Shown: piece by piece, positions 8,365-15,756 of the stretch
Layout of the letters: the number at the start of each line of letters is the position of its first letter
Numbering within the stretch: position 1 is the stretch's first letter
From: Candidatus Omnitrophota bacterium
GTDB lineage: Bacteria; Omnitrophota; Gorgyraeia; 1-14-0-20-64-10
Assembly: GCA_016177405.1 (NCBI GenBank)
Contig: JACOVG010000035.1
Span: 1 to 39,172, forward strand
Direction: 5' to 3'
Length of the DNA stretch: 39,172 bases
Program-made: the position numbers and the translations under genes
The notes under the pieces: generated by a model
Databases searched by the model: none
What the model was told of the DNA's origin: nothing
What the model saw: the letters and a program-made list of their open reading frames with translations, nothing else

Positions 8365-8468
8365 AACGAGTTCCGACCGTTGATCGTCAGACGCTGCCCC
8401 AGTTAGCCAGCAAGATAGAGATGGATGGGGTATCCCTATCATGCGAGGATACGGTAGGAACTCGTTAT
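8363..8468. repeat. 106-bp segment with 12-bp terminal inverted repeats, abutting tRNA-His
   Basis: ATAACGAGTTCC (8363-8374) is matched perfectly by GGAACTCGTTAT (8457-8468). An inner GTATCC/GGATAC pair lies at 8430-8435 and 8447-8452. The right end touches the first base of tRNA-His. No ORF is contained. It may be a miniature inverted-repeat element, or a stem in the tRNA-His precursor transcript. Confidence 0.55.
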
Positions 8469-8543
8469 GGTGGCTATGGTGTAATGGCAGCACGAGAGAT
8501 TGTGGATCTCTCAGAACGGGTTCGAATCCCGTTAGCCACCCCA
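8469..8543 (+). tRNA. tRNA-His (anticodon GTG)
   Basis: The acceptor GTGGCTA (8470-8476) pairs with TAGCCAC (8533-8539). The extra G-1 that marks tRNA-His is encoded at 8469 and faces C73 at 8540. The anticodon stem AGAGA/TCTCT holds the loop TTGTGGA with GTG at 8502-8504. The T-arm is ACGGG/CCCGT around TTCGAAT. CCA is encoded at 8541-8543. The AT-richer island begins just behind it. Confidence 0.97.
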
Positions 8544-8611
8544 TTTTTTGATAGTCGAACCCGGCACTTTTGGAAACGGTACCTAATATTATTCAAGGGG
8601 ATAGCCCTGTG

Positions 8612-9223
8612 ATGTTCAAAGTGAATAGCCTTCGGTTCGAGCACTTTCCAGATACTCAGTGTGTTGAACGTGCCTTGTCGGATCTTGGTTTGCCCAATGG
8701 GCGACTTCGAGATGTGTTGCAAAACTATGGTTGTTCCGAGCCGAGAGATATTGCGGGTGGGGAGGGATATCAGATTGCACTGGCGCGTCACCTCGGAAAC
8801 CATCTTAAGAAAACGCTCCCGAGTGAGAGTCTGAATCTTGTCAACAAACAACGCTACTCCGAACGACTCGGATACAACGCCGATATAGTGCTCCGTCGCC
8901 CCGGTATTCAGCGCGCCATCTTTGTCGAAATCGAGTTTAGACCTAATGTTGAAAAGGATCTGGTCAAGTTCCAGATTGGCTGGAATTCATCGATGCTTGG
9001 AGCCGCAGTATTACTCCTTGCTCTTAGAAGGGAGACGATCAATCCCGACTATGGTTCGATGCCGGAGTTCGACAACTTTCTCAAGGTTATTAAAGAGCTG
9101 CGACCAGACTACCCATTGCTCCTGTGTGGAATCGGTGGTGCCCAAGAGTTCACACCACTCAGACGACCGATTCAAAATACCAGGGCAAGACGCTTAGCAG
9201 AGGCAGAAGATCTGGATACATAG
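8612..9223 (+). CDS. Candidate PD-(D/E)xK nuclease, BglII/BstYI-like fold
   Basis: I do not recognise a named family, but the layout suggests a restriction-endonuclease core. A predicted strand holds D91 (NADIVLRR), the next holds FVEIEF with E106 and E108, then a helix with KDLVKF, a hydrophobic strand (AAVLLLAL), and a late strand PLLLCGIG. This order matches what I recall of BglII/BstYI-type enzymes, where Asp and an E-x-E or E-x-Q pair bind the metal. The protein has 203 residues from ATG 8612; GTG 8609 is equally possible, with AGGGG eight bases before it. No methyltransferase partner is present, so it may be a solitary defence nuclease or an inactive remnant. Its base composition is lower in GC than the neighbouring core genes. 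Confidence 0.5.
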   Translation: MFKVNSLRFEHFPDTQCVERALSDLGLPNGRLRDVLQNYGCSEPRDIAGGEGYQIALARHLGNHLKKTLPSESLNLVNKQRYSERLGYNADIVLRRPGIQRAIFVEIEFRPNVEKDLVKFQIGWNSSMLGAAVLLLALRRETINPDYGSMPEFDNFLKVIKELRPDYPLLLCGIGGAQEFTPLRRPIQNTRARRLAEAEDLDT

Positions 9224-9551
9224 TGGAGTGACGCTCCTGTTTTAGTGCAAAATTGTTTCGGCCTCGCCAGTTCTAAACAGTTTTTTTCGGTGTCCAGTCC
9301 AGAGCGAGGGACAATTATTAAGTCTTAGGGATGCTGGAACTTACGGTTTTTTGTCCTCTCAAAGAGCGGACAAATTGGACAAAAGATGGTCTTGTAGAGA
9401 GGTTTCCTCGTCCGTGTCCTGTCAGGGACCCCAGCCTTATTCGTTATTCTTCTTATGAGGAGTTAACCTGTCCCCTTGGAACCCGGTACGGTTCACGGTT
9501 CACACTCTTGACTATTCGGCTGTCGAGCCGAAGAAATAATCTGGAAAGACT
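9224..9551. other. 328-bp non-coding stretch, possible transposon-related debris
   Basis: There is no convincing gene: the 74-codon frame at 9331-9555 has no domain and unlikely composition. The region has short repeated words around GGGACA/TGTCC (for example near 9310, 9351, 9417 and 9473) and a perfect hairpin TTCGGCT-GTCG-AGCCGAA at 9515-9532, just before the next gene. The GGGACA/TGTCCC words remind me of sequences found next to Y1 (RAYT-type) transposases, but no transposase is present. Confidence 0.35.
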
Positions 9552-10649
9552 ATGAACGAACCGGTCAGTGAGCAGTCAAAGGAACTCCGCTTTGGAGAGG
9601 TATTGAAACCTCTTTTTACTAACCTCCATCAGATCAGCGGTTTTGAATATGCTTCTACCTTAGTCCGTGTTGGTGGAATGGCGGATGCGGGTTGGGATGC
9701 TATCGAAGAATCCAGCGAATTTCTAGAAGACTTATCGGCTCTGACTCAACCTGAAGTCCAGCTTGGACAAGTGCGCGATCCTGAGAAAACTAAGTGGAGA
9801 TTACGGCTGGTTTCTTACGCCCATCTTATAGAGATGGATGCTCCCTACGAGTTGCTGGCTAATCTGCTGAGGTTGAGATTGGGGGCCCGCTATAGTTCCG
9901 TTCCATTTCAGGGGATTGGTAGGGATGGCAAGAACGGAAAAGGCACAAAGAAATCGAAACCGAAATTGCCTGGTTCCGAGATCCCGCCAAGTCCCGGTCA
10001 GAAAATCGGACTCATAAAGGAGCTATCGCGAGCAGCGGGAATGCAGCAGATAGGTTTAGCGTTCGACGAGTTCTATTACTCACCTCTTCGCAATGCGATT
10101 GACCACTCGGATTACGTGCTTCGCCAGAACGAACTAAGACTGTTGAAGGGGACCATTCCAGAGTCCATTGGAAGTAATTCGTTTACCTCTGTTATTCCGT
10201 TAGATAGGTTGGAGGATATTTTTTCCCGTGCGAATGCGTTCTACTGGGCTCTCTTCGAACTTACACATAAAGCGCGCTCGGGATTTAACGAACTGAAGGG
10301 GGAATGTTTCAGGGGCTGGTTTTTCCCAGGCCAACGAGAACTCAAGGGTTTGTTAGAGTTCCTAATCGATGAAGACGGGTTGTTATGCGGATGGAAAATT
10401 CATTGGCCAAACCAGCTTGATTCGATTTATCGGAGGACATCCAACGGTCGTGAAGCAACCAATATGTTTAACCAGACGGATGGGTCTGTCGAGTTCTTCG
10501 TTGGCGAATATTTTTCCGATCGGGATGCTTTTTCGCCGCTTATTTCTTCAGGCGCAGTACCCCAATTTACATTGGCGGACGGAGCAACACGGCCGCCGAC
10601 TTGGGATGATGCGCCCAATCTCATTCCTGTTAGATCAACTATCTCTTGA
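9552..10649 (+). CDS. Hypothetical protein with a HEPN-like RNxxxH motif
   Basis: The 365-residue protein is largely helical and soluble, and I cannot assign a family. R180-N181-A-I-D-H185 followed by SDYVL is the R-N-x3-H pattern of HEPN domains, where Arg and His form the RNase site. Helices on both sides (around residues 155-175 and 215-245) suit a HEPN bundle. A Lys- and Gly-rich linker lies around residues 120-145. HEPN proteins often act as RNA-cutting effectors in toxin-antitoxin or phage-defence systems. Here the neighbours are a candidate nuclease and BrnTA, which fits such a role. The HEPN reading rests on one short motif and could be coincidental. Confidence 0.6.
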   Translation: MNEPVSEQSKELRFGEVLKPLFTNLHQISGFEYASTLVRVGGMADAGWDAIEESSEFLEDLSALTQPEVQLGQVRDPEKTKWRLRLVSYAHLIEMDAPYELLANLLRLRLGARYSSVPFQGIGRDGKNGKGTKKSKPKLPGSEIPPSPGQKIGLIKELSRAAGMQQIGLAFDEFYYSPLRNAIDHSDYVLRQNELRLLKGTIPESIGSNSFTSVIPLDRLEDIFSRANAFYWALFELTHKARSGFNELKGECFRGWFFPGQRELKGLLEFLIDEDGLLCGWKIHWPNQLDSIYRRTSNGREATNMFNQTDGSVEFFVGEYFSDRDAFSPLISSGAVPQFTLADGATRPPTWDDAPNLIPVRSTIS

Positions 10650-10754
10650 AAAGAAGAGGACAAGGGGCAGGTATCCACTCTTCGGAGTGTGAGCACAAAT
10701 GGCGGTACCGTTCGCTAATGCGTTAATTTCTCAACCAAGCAGGCCAGAATATGG

Positions 10755-10777
10755 TATATTTACATTGTAAATACAAT
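10755..10777 (+). promoter_or_regulatory. brnTA promoter with overlapping palindromic operator
   Basis: TATATT (10755-10760) is a likely -10. Two overlapping inverted repeats follow: TTTACA-T-TGTAAA (10759-10771) and ATTGTA-AA-TACAAT (10764-10777), the second entering the brnT start codon. BrnT-BrnA complexes are known to repress their own promoter, so this palindrome is the probable operator. Confidence 0.55.
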
Positions 10778-11075
10778 GCCTGAAATTAGGTTTGCCTGGG
10801 ATGAAAGTAAAAATAGGCTAAACAAGAGAAAGCACAGAATTTCTTTTGAAGAAGCAAAAACCGTCTTTTACGATGAAGATGCAATTCAGTTTTCCGATCC
10901 GGATCACTCACAAGATGAGGACAGGTTCCTCATGCTGGGGCTGAGCCATCGATTAAGAATTCTGGTGGTGTGCCATTGCTTTAGGGAGGATGACTCGATC
11001 ATTAGAATTATCTCGGCTCGCAAAGCTGCCAAGAAGGAAATTGAATGCTATGAGGAGGGAAGCCATGAGGGCTGA
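10776..11075 (+). CDS. brnT: BrnT family toxin (ribonuclease)
   Basis: BrnT is a RelE-fold endoribonuclease that blocks translation and is neutralised by BrnA. At 99 residues the protein has the family length. It has the hallmark N-terminus F-x-W-D-x-x-K-N-x-x-N-x-x-KH (residues 6-20), then ISFEEA, FYDEDA, DPDHSQDEDRF, and IIRIISARKAAKKE near the C-terminus. The start codon lies within the operator palindrome. The end overlaps brnA by 11 bases, the usual toxin-first arrangement. Confidence 0.93.
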   Translation: MPEIRFAWDESKNRLNKRKHRISFEEAKTVFYDEDAIQFSDPDHSQDEDRFLMLGLSHRLRILVVCHCFREDDSIIRIISARKAAKKEIECYEEGSHEG

Positions 11076-11277
11076 ATACGATTTAGCGAAACTTAAGGGA
11101 CAACGTAACCCGTACGCGAAAGCTCTAAAAAAGCAGGTAACGATTCGTCTTGGGATGGACGTGATCGATTATTTCAAGTCTATGGCGGACAAGGTGGGGG
11201 TGCCCTATCAAAGCTTGATCAACATTTATTTGAGAGATTGCGCTGAACACCATCGCAAGTTAGAGTGGGCCGCCTGA
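11065..11277 (+). CDS. brnA: BrnA family antitoxin
   Basis: The 70-residue partner of BrnT carries a ribbon-helix-helix DNA-binding segment: KKQVTIRLGMDVIDYFK is the strand and first helix, and VPYQSLINIYLRDC the second helix. I chose ATG 11065 because GAGGAGGGA lies five bases upstream and the start overlaps the toxin gene. The longer frame from 10990 would lie wholly inside brnT. BrnA binds the toxin and represses the shared promoter. Confidence 0.9.
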   Translation: MRAEYDLAKLKGQRNPYAKALKKQVTIRLGMDVIDYFKSMADKVGVPYQSLINIYLRDCAEHHRKLEWAA

Positions 11278-11301
11278 TATAGAGCTAAGCAGGGGTTGCG
11301 G

Positions 11302-12141
11302 TTGAAGAAATCTGGACGTCCCGTGTTCCGGGATGAGCGGCTGGACCGGCAGTTGGGCAAGGCGGCGGTGGAGCCGGCGGCGCTCGCGAGAGCCATCGCG
11401 GAGCTGGAGGCCTACCACCGCCAGCCGATCGCGGCCATCGCCCAGAGATACTGGGATTCGCCCAAGGCCCCTTCCGACAACAGCGCGCGGGGGCTGATCG
11501 AATTTTATCGGACCTCCGACCGCTACCTCTACGAGTCCGCCTATACCGAGGGGTATGCCGACCACCAGCGGATGCGCCGCCTGGTGGTGAGGGCCGTTGG
11601 GCGCTGGCGGCTGGCCCCGGTGCTGGATTTCGGCGGCGGGGCAGGCGGGCTGACCCTCGCGCTGGCGGAACGCGGATTCGCGTGCGAATACGCGGATGTG
11701 CCGGGCAAGCTTAGCGAGTTTTTCAGGTGGCGGCTGGCCCGCCGCCAGCTCTCGGTTCCGGTTTTGGACGCGACCCAGCCGCTGTCTTCCCATCGCTATG
11801 GGGCCGTGCTGGCGGTGGATGTGCTGGAGCATGTTCCGGATCTCGCCGCCACCTTGCGGCAGTTGAAAAAGACGCTTGCCCCCTCCGGCCGGCTCATCGG
11901 AACCCATTCCTTCAGCCCGCACGATCCGCTCCACCTGCCTTCCTCGCATCGGTACGGCGATTTGGCTCGATTCGACCGGCTTATGCGGGAGGAGGGCTTC
12001 CATTATCTGGGCAGGCTCAAACCCGACTTTCTCTCCGAACAGCTCTACCGCTGGACCCGGATACCGGTGGTCTTGGGAGCCCGGTTGAGCCCGAAGCTCA
12101 AGGGCGGAGGAAACCTTCTGGTCTACCGGAGCGCCGCCTAA
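11302..12141 (+). CDS. Class I SAM-dependent methyltransferase
   Basis: The 279-residue protein has the SAM-binding motif LDFGGGAGGLTLALAERGF (about residues 112-130) with an acidic residue at the end of the next strand (CEYADVP), and motif AVDVLEHVPD, which in the Methyltransf_11/23 type leads into the post-motif helices. The substrate is unknown. The N-terminal 90 residues are helical and may bind it. TTG 11302 is preferred over TTG 11296 because AGGGG lies six bases before it. It returns to the high-GC composition of the core genes and so marks the right edge of the accessory island. It is 56 bases upstream of gltD. Confidence 0.82.
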   Translation: MKKSGRPVFRDERLDRQLGKAAVEPAALARAIAELEAYHRQPIAAIAQRYWDSPKAPSDNSARGLIEFYRTSDRYLYESAYTEGYADHQRMRRLVVRAVGRWRLAPVLDFGGGAGGLTLALAERGFACEYADVPGKLSEFFRWRLARRQLSVPVLDATQPLSSHRYGAVLAVDVLEHVPDLAATLRQLKKTLAPSGRLIGTHSFSPHDPLHLPSSHRYGDLARFDRLMREEGFHYLGRLKPDFLSEQLYRWTRIPVVLGARLSPKLKGGGNLLVYRSAA

Positions 12142-12197
12142 ATTATGATAGGAATCATAGAGGTCTCTCCTGGGCCTGCTGGTAGGATGGGGTTGCC

Positions 12198-13613
12198 ATG
12201 AGAGACACCACGGTTTTTCTCAAGCTCAAGCGCAGGCCTGCCGGCTACCGCCCGATTGCCGAACGGCTCAAGGATTATGAGGAGGTTTCCCCTCTCCGGG
12301 AGGAGGCGGCCTCCTCCGAGCAGGCCTCCCGGTGTGTGGCCTGCGCGGTCCCCTTCTGCCACTGGCGCTGTCCGATAGGCAACTACATCCCGGACTGGAA
12401 CGATTTTCTGGCGACCGGCCAGTGGCGGGAGGCCTACCGCGCTCTCTCGGCCACCAACGATCTTCCGGAGATCACCGGCAGGGTCTGCCCCGCCTTCTGC
12501 GAGAACGGCTGTATCCTGGAGCCGGACGGCCAGGCCGTCACGATCCGCGAGAATGAGCTGGCGGTCATCGAGCACGCCTTCGAGGCGGGCCTGGTGGTCC
12601 CCGAGCCGCCCAGCCGCCGCACCGACAAAACGGTGGCGGTGGTCGGCTCTGGCCCGGCGGGGTTAAGCTGCGCGGCCCAGCTGAATCGGGCCGGGCACCG
12701 GGTGACGGTCTTTGAGCGGGACGAAAAGCTCGGCGGGATTCTGCGGTACGGCATTCCGGATTTCAAGCTGGAGAAATGGATCATTGACCGCCGGGTGGAG
12801 ATCTGGAAGAAGGAGGGGGTCGAGTTCTTGACCGGTGTCGAGGTGGGCGCCGACTTCCCGGTGGAGAAGCTTCTCACGGCGTTTGACGCGGTCTGCCTGG
12901 CTGGGGGCTCGCGCCTGCCGCGCGACCTGAAGGTGGAAGGGCGCCAGCTTCGCGGGATTCATTTCGCCATGGATTTCCTGACGCAGTCCAACCGCCGGGT
13001 GGCGGGTGAAACCGTTGCCCCCGAGAAGCTCATCGACGCCAAGGGCAAGAGGGTGGTGGTCTTGGGCGGCGGCGACACCGGGGCCGACTGTGTCGGCACA
13101 TCCCACCGCCAAGGGGCGCGGCAGGTCACGCAGGTTGAGCTTCTGCCCAAGCCGCCGGCGAGCCGGCAGGCGGGCGACCGCTGGCCCCGGGACCCCCACG
13201 TTTTGAAAACCTCCTCGAGCCACGAGGAGGGAGGAATCCGGGAATGGGCCGTGATGACCAAGCGCTTCCTGGGAGAGAACGGCTCGGTGAAAAAACTCTC
13301 CTGCGTCAGGGTGGATAAGCTCCAGGAGATCCCCGGAACCGATTTTGAGATCGAAGCCGATCTGGTGCTCCTGGCGATGGGCTTTCTTTCCCCGGAGCCG
13401 GCGGGCATGCTCGGCCAGCTTGGCCTTAAGCTCGACCCCCGGGGAAATGTCCAGACCGGGCCCGAACAGCTCTCTTCCCACCCGGGCGTCTTCTGCGCCG
13501 GCGACATGCGCCGGGGGCAGTCCCTGGTGGTGTGGGCCGTCTCCGAGGGGCGCCGGGCCGCCCACTTCATCGACCGGTACCTCATGGGCCGGTCGAGCCT
13601 GCCTCTCATATAG
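12198..13613 (+). CDS. gltD: NADPH-dependent glutamate synthase small subunit (GltD-like)
   Basis: GltD takes electrons from NADPH through FAD and Fe-S clusters to the glutamate-forming GltB subunit. The 471-residue protein has the N-terminal cysteine cluster CVACAVPFCHWRCP with a second set CPAFCENGC, the FAD motif VAVVGSGPAGLSCAA, the NADPH motif VVVLGGGDTGADCVG, and the closing VFCAGDMRRGQSLVVWA. The large subunit gltB is not in the window. The gene could serve a distant gltB or be one of the stand-alone GltD-like oxidoreductases. It is followed by a strong foldback that probably ends transcription. Confidence 0.92.
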   Translation: MRDTTVFLKLKRRPAGYRPIAERLKDYEEVSPLREEAASSEQASRCVACAVPFCHWRCPIGNYIPDWNDFLATGQWREAYRALSATNDLPEITGRVCPAFCENGCILEPDGQAVTIRENELAVIEHAFEAGLVVPEPPSRRTDKTVAVVGSGPAGLSCAAQLNRAGHRVTVFERDEKLGGILRYGIPDFKLEKWIIDRRVEIWKKEGVEFLTGVEVGADFPVEKLLTAFDAVCLAGGSRLPRDLKVEGRQLRGIHFAMDFLTQSNRRVAGETVAPEKLIDAKGKRVVVLGGGDTGADCVGTSHRQGARQVTQVELLPKPPASRQAGDRWPRDPHVLKTSSSHEEGGIREWAVMTKRFLGENGSVKKLSCVRVDKLQEIPGTDFEIEADLVLLAMGFLSPEPAGMLGQLGLKLDPRGNVQTGPEQLSSHPGVFCAGDMRRGQSLVVWAVSEGRRAAHFIDRYLMGRSSLPLI

Positions 13614-13618
13614 CCCAT

Positions 13619-13682
13619 AAACCGTCATCTCGAACGAAGTGAGAGATCTCTCGCCCCTTTGGGGCTCGAGATGACGGTTTTT
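13619..13682 (+). terminator. Foldback repeat acting as probable gltD terminator
   Basis: AAACCGTCATCTCGA (13619-13633) pairs perfectly with TCGAGATGACGGTTT (13666-13680). An inner hairpin GCCCC-TTT-GGGGC lies at 13653-13665, and a run of five T lies at 13678-13682. The sequence GTCATCTCGAACGAAGTGAG matches, from memory, a palindromic repeat scattered through many bacterial genomes. It probably doubles as a terminator between gltD and the liv operon. Confidence 0.65.
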
Positions 13683-13687
13683 CGTTG

Positions 13688-13693
13688 TATCAT
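13688..13693 (+). promoter_or_regulatory. Possible -10 box of the liv operon
   Basis: TATCAT at 13688-13693 lies eight bases before ATG 13702, placing the expected transcription start within one or two bases of the start codon. No good -35 is seen and no Shine-Dalgarno is present. Confidence 0.35.
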
Positions 13694-13701
13694 AGGCGGA
13701 C

Positions 13702-14844
13702 ATGCTCACTTCCCGCCGCTTCCTGGGTTCAATCTGCACCGCCTTCCTTGGGCTCTTCCTTTTGGCCGGCTGTGGAAACCGGGAACCGGTCCTTAAGATC
13801 GGCTTCGTGGCCCCGCTCACCGGCGACCAGGCCGCGCACGGCATGGATATGCTCCGCGGGGCGGAGCTGGCGCTCGAGGAGGCCCTAAGCCGCGGCCCGC
13901 TGATTCCGGGCTGCCGCGTGGAGCTTGCGGCCCTGGACGACGCGCGCAGTCCCGCCCAGGCGGTGGCGGCGGCCAAGAAACTGGCCTCCGACCCCGATGT
14001 GGCGGCGGTGGTGGGGCACCTGAACTCCAGCTGCACCAAACCGGCCTCGGCCATCTACCACGAGGCCCGGATGCTGCACGTCAATCCGGTCTCCTCCAAT
14101 CCCGACATCTCCCGCCAGGGCTTCGACAATCTCTTCCGGGTCTGCCCCACCGACGATCTCCAGGGGCCGGCCGGGGCCAGGTTCGCCATCGAGCGCCTTG
14201 GCGCCAAGAGGCTCTTCGTGATCGACGACCTGACCACCTACGGCCGGGGCCTGGCCAACGAATTCATCAAGGCGGCGAGGGTCATGGGCGGCGAGATCCT
14301 GGGGCACGAGGGGATCACCCAGGGGGAGAAGGATTTCACCCCGTTGCTCACCAAGATCAAGGCGATCCATCCGGACTTGATCTACTTTGCCGGGATGTTT
14401 CCGGAGGCGGCCCTGCTGTTGAAGCAGCGCTTCGAACTTGGAGTGGCCGCCCGCTTCCTGGGCGGCGACGGCTTGTTTGAACCCACCCTGATCACCCTGG
14501 CCACCCCCGCGGCGGCGGAGGGGGCGTTTCTCACGACTCTCGGCGCGGACCTCCGCGCCATCCCGCAGGCCGGGGCTTTTGTGCGGGCCTTTGAGGCCAA
14601 GTACGGCCATCTGGGGGCGTACTCCTCCTACGTGTACGAGTCGACCGGCGTGGTCCTGGAGGCGATCCGAAGGGCCGGCCGAAAAGACCGGCAGGCCGTT
14701 TTGGCCGCCATGAAGCAGATCAAGGAATATCCGGGGATCCTGGGCGTCCACACCTTCGATGCCAGGGGAGACACGACCCTTCGGACCATCGGAATCTACA
14801 CCGTGAAAAACGGCAAGTTTGAATTCCTTCAAGCGGCGGAGTGA
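13702..14844 (+). CDS. livJ: Branched-chain amino-acid ABC transporter substrate-binding lipoprotein
   Basis: This is the periplasmic receptor of a Liv-type importer. The N-terminus MLTSRRFLGSICT, a hydrophobic core, and the lipobox LAGC (Cys24) show a lipoprotein signal. The mature part begins like the family (LKIGFVAPLTGDQAAHG-MDMLRGAELALEE), with AAVVGHLNSSCTKPA and the late YVYESTGVVLEAI typical of the type I receptor fold. The 380 residues fit. The true ligand may be leucine, isoleucine or valine, or another amide-like compound. The stop overlaps the livH start as GTGA, so the five genes form one operon. Confidence 0.93.
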   Translation: MLTSRRFLGSICTAFLGLFLLAGCGNREPVLKIGFVAPLTGDQAAHGMDMLRGAELALEEALSRGPLIPGCRVELAALDDARSPAQAVAAAKKLASDPDVAAVVGHLNSSCTKPASAIYHEARMLHVNPVSSNPDISRQGFDNLFRVCPTDDLQGPAGARFAIERLGAKRLFVIDDLTTYGRGLANEFIKAARVMGGEILGHEGITQGEKDFTPLLTKIKAIHPDLIYFAGMFPEAALLLKQRFELGVAARFLGGDGLFEPTLITLATPAAAEGAFLTTLGADLRAIPQAGAFVRAFEAKYGHLGAYSSYVYESTGVVLEAIRRAGRKDRQAVLAAMKQIKEYPGILGVHTFDARGDTTLRTIGIYTVKNGKFEFLQAAE

Positions 14845-15755
14845 CCCCCACAGAGCTTTTCCTCCAACAGCTCGTTAACGGTCTGACCATCGGGTCAGTC
14901 TATGCCCTGATCGCCTTGGGCTACACGATGGTCTACGGCATCATCCAGCTCATCAACTTCGCCCACGGCGAGGTCTTCATGACGGGGGCCTACATGGGGC
15001 TGGCCCTTTTTCTGGCCTGCGGTGTCGCGGGGGCGGGCTTGGCTTCCGTCCCCCTGCTGTTGGGCTCGCTGGCTCTCGGCGCGGCGGGCTGTTCGGTGCT
15101 GGGTCTTGCCATCGAGAAGATCGCTTACCGGCCCCTGCGCCAAGCCCCCAAGCTTTCGATCCTGATCACCGCCATCGGCGTCTCCTTCTTTCTTCAAAAC
15201 GCCGTGATGCTGATCTTCGGCGCCCAGGACCGCTACGTCCCCTCCGTTGTTCCGGCGGCCCGCTGGCAGGTGATGGGGATTGTCCTGACCCCCCTGCAGG
15301 GGCTGATCTTCGCGGTGACGGGGCTCACCCTCGCGGTTCTTCAGGGGGTGGTCTATCACACCTCCCTGGGCCGCTTCATGCGGGCCGTCGCCCAGGACCC
15401 TCTGGCCGCGAGGCTGATGGGCGTCTCGGTGAACCGGGTGGTGGCCGCCACCTTTGCCCTGGGCTCGGCCCTCGCGGGAATGGGGGGAGTTCTTTTTGGG
15501 ATGTATTACTCGACGATCAACTTTCACGATGGGTACCTGACCGGTTTAAAGGCCTTCACGGCGGCGGTGCTGGGGGGCATCGGAAACCTTCCGGGGGCCA
15601 TGCTGGGGGGCCTGCTGCTGGGCCTTCTGGAGAGCTTCTCGGCCGGGTATCTCTCCACGCAGTGGAAGAACGTCGCGGCCTTTGCCGTGCTGGTGCTGGT
15701 GCTTCTGGTCCGGCCCCGCGGCCTGCTGGGCGAGCGCCTCGCGGAGAAGGTCTGA
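14841..15755 (+). CDS. livH: Branched-chain amino-acid ABC transporter permease LivH
   Basis: One of two permease subunits forming the membrane channel. The 304-residue protein has seven to eight hydrophobic segments. It shows family signatures near the start (YALIALGYTMVYGIIQLINFAHGE), the coupling region (AVAQDPLAARLMGVSVNRV), and GLKAFTAAVLGGIGNLPGAM-x-GG near the end. Its GTG start overlaps the livJ stop, and its stop is one base before the livM ATG. Confidence 0.96.
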   Translation: MTPTELFLQQLVNGLTIGSVYALIALGYTMVYGIIQLINFAHGEVFMTGAYMGLALFLACGVAGAGLASVPLLLGSLALGAAGCSVLGLAIEKIAYRPLRQAPKLSILITAIGVSFFLQNAVMLIFGAQDRYVPSVVPAARWQVMGIVLTPLQGLIFAVTGLTLAVLQGVVYHTSLGRFMRAVAQDPLAARLMGVSVNRVVAATFALGSALAGMGGVLFGMYYSTINFHDGYLTGLKAFTAAVLGGIGNLPGAMLGGLLLGLLESFSAGYLSTQWKNVAAFAVLVLVLLVRPRGLLGERLAEKV

Positions 15756-15756
15756 A

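Noticed and set aside
9331-9555. 74-codon frame between the two island proteins
   Set aside because: No ribosome-binding site, no domain and an unusual composition; it overlaps the start of the following gene.
8217-11300. Integrated element with att repeats from tRNA-His
   Set aside because: I found no second copy of the tRNA-His 3' end downstream and no integrase, so I report only a tRNA-adjacent island.
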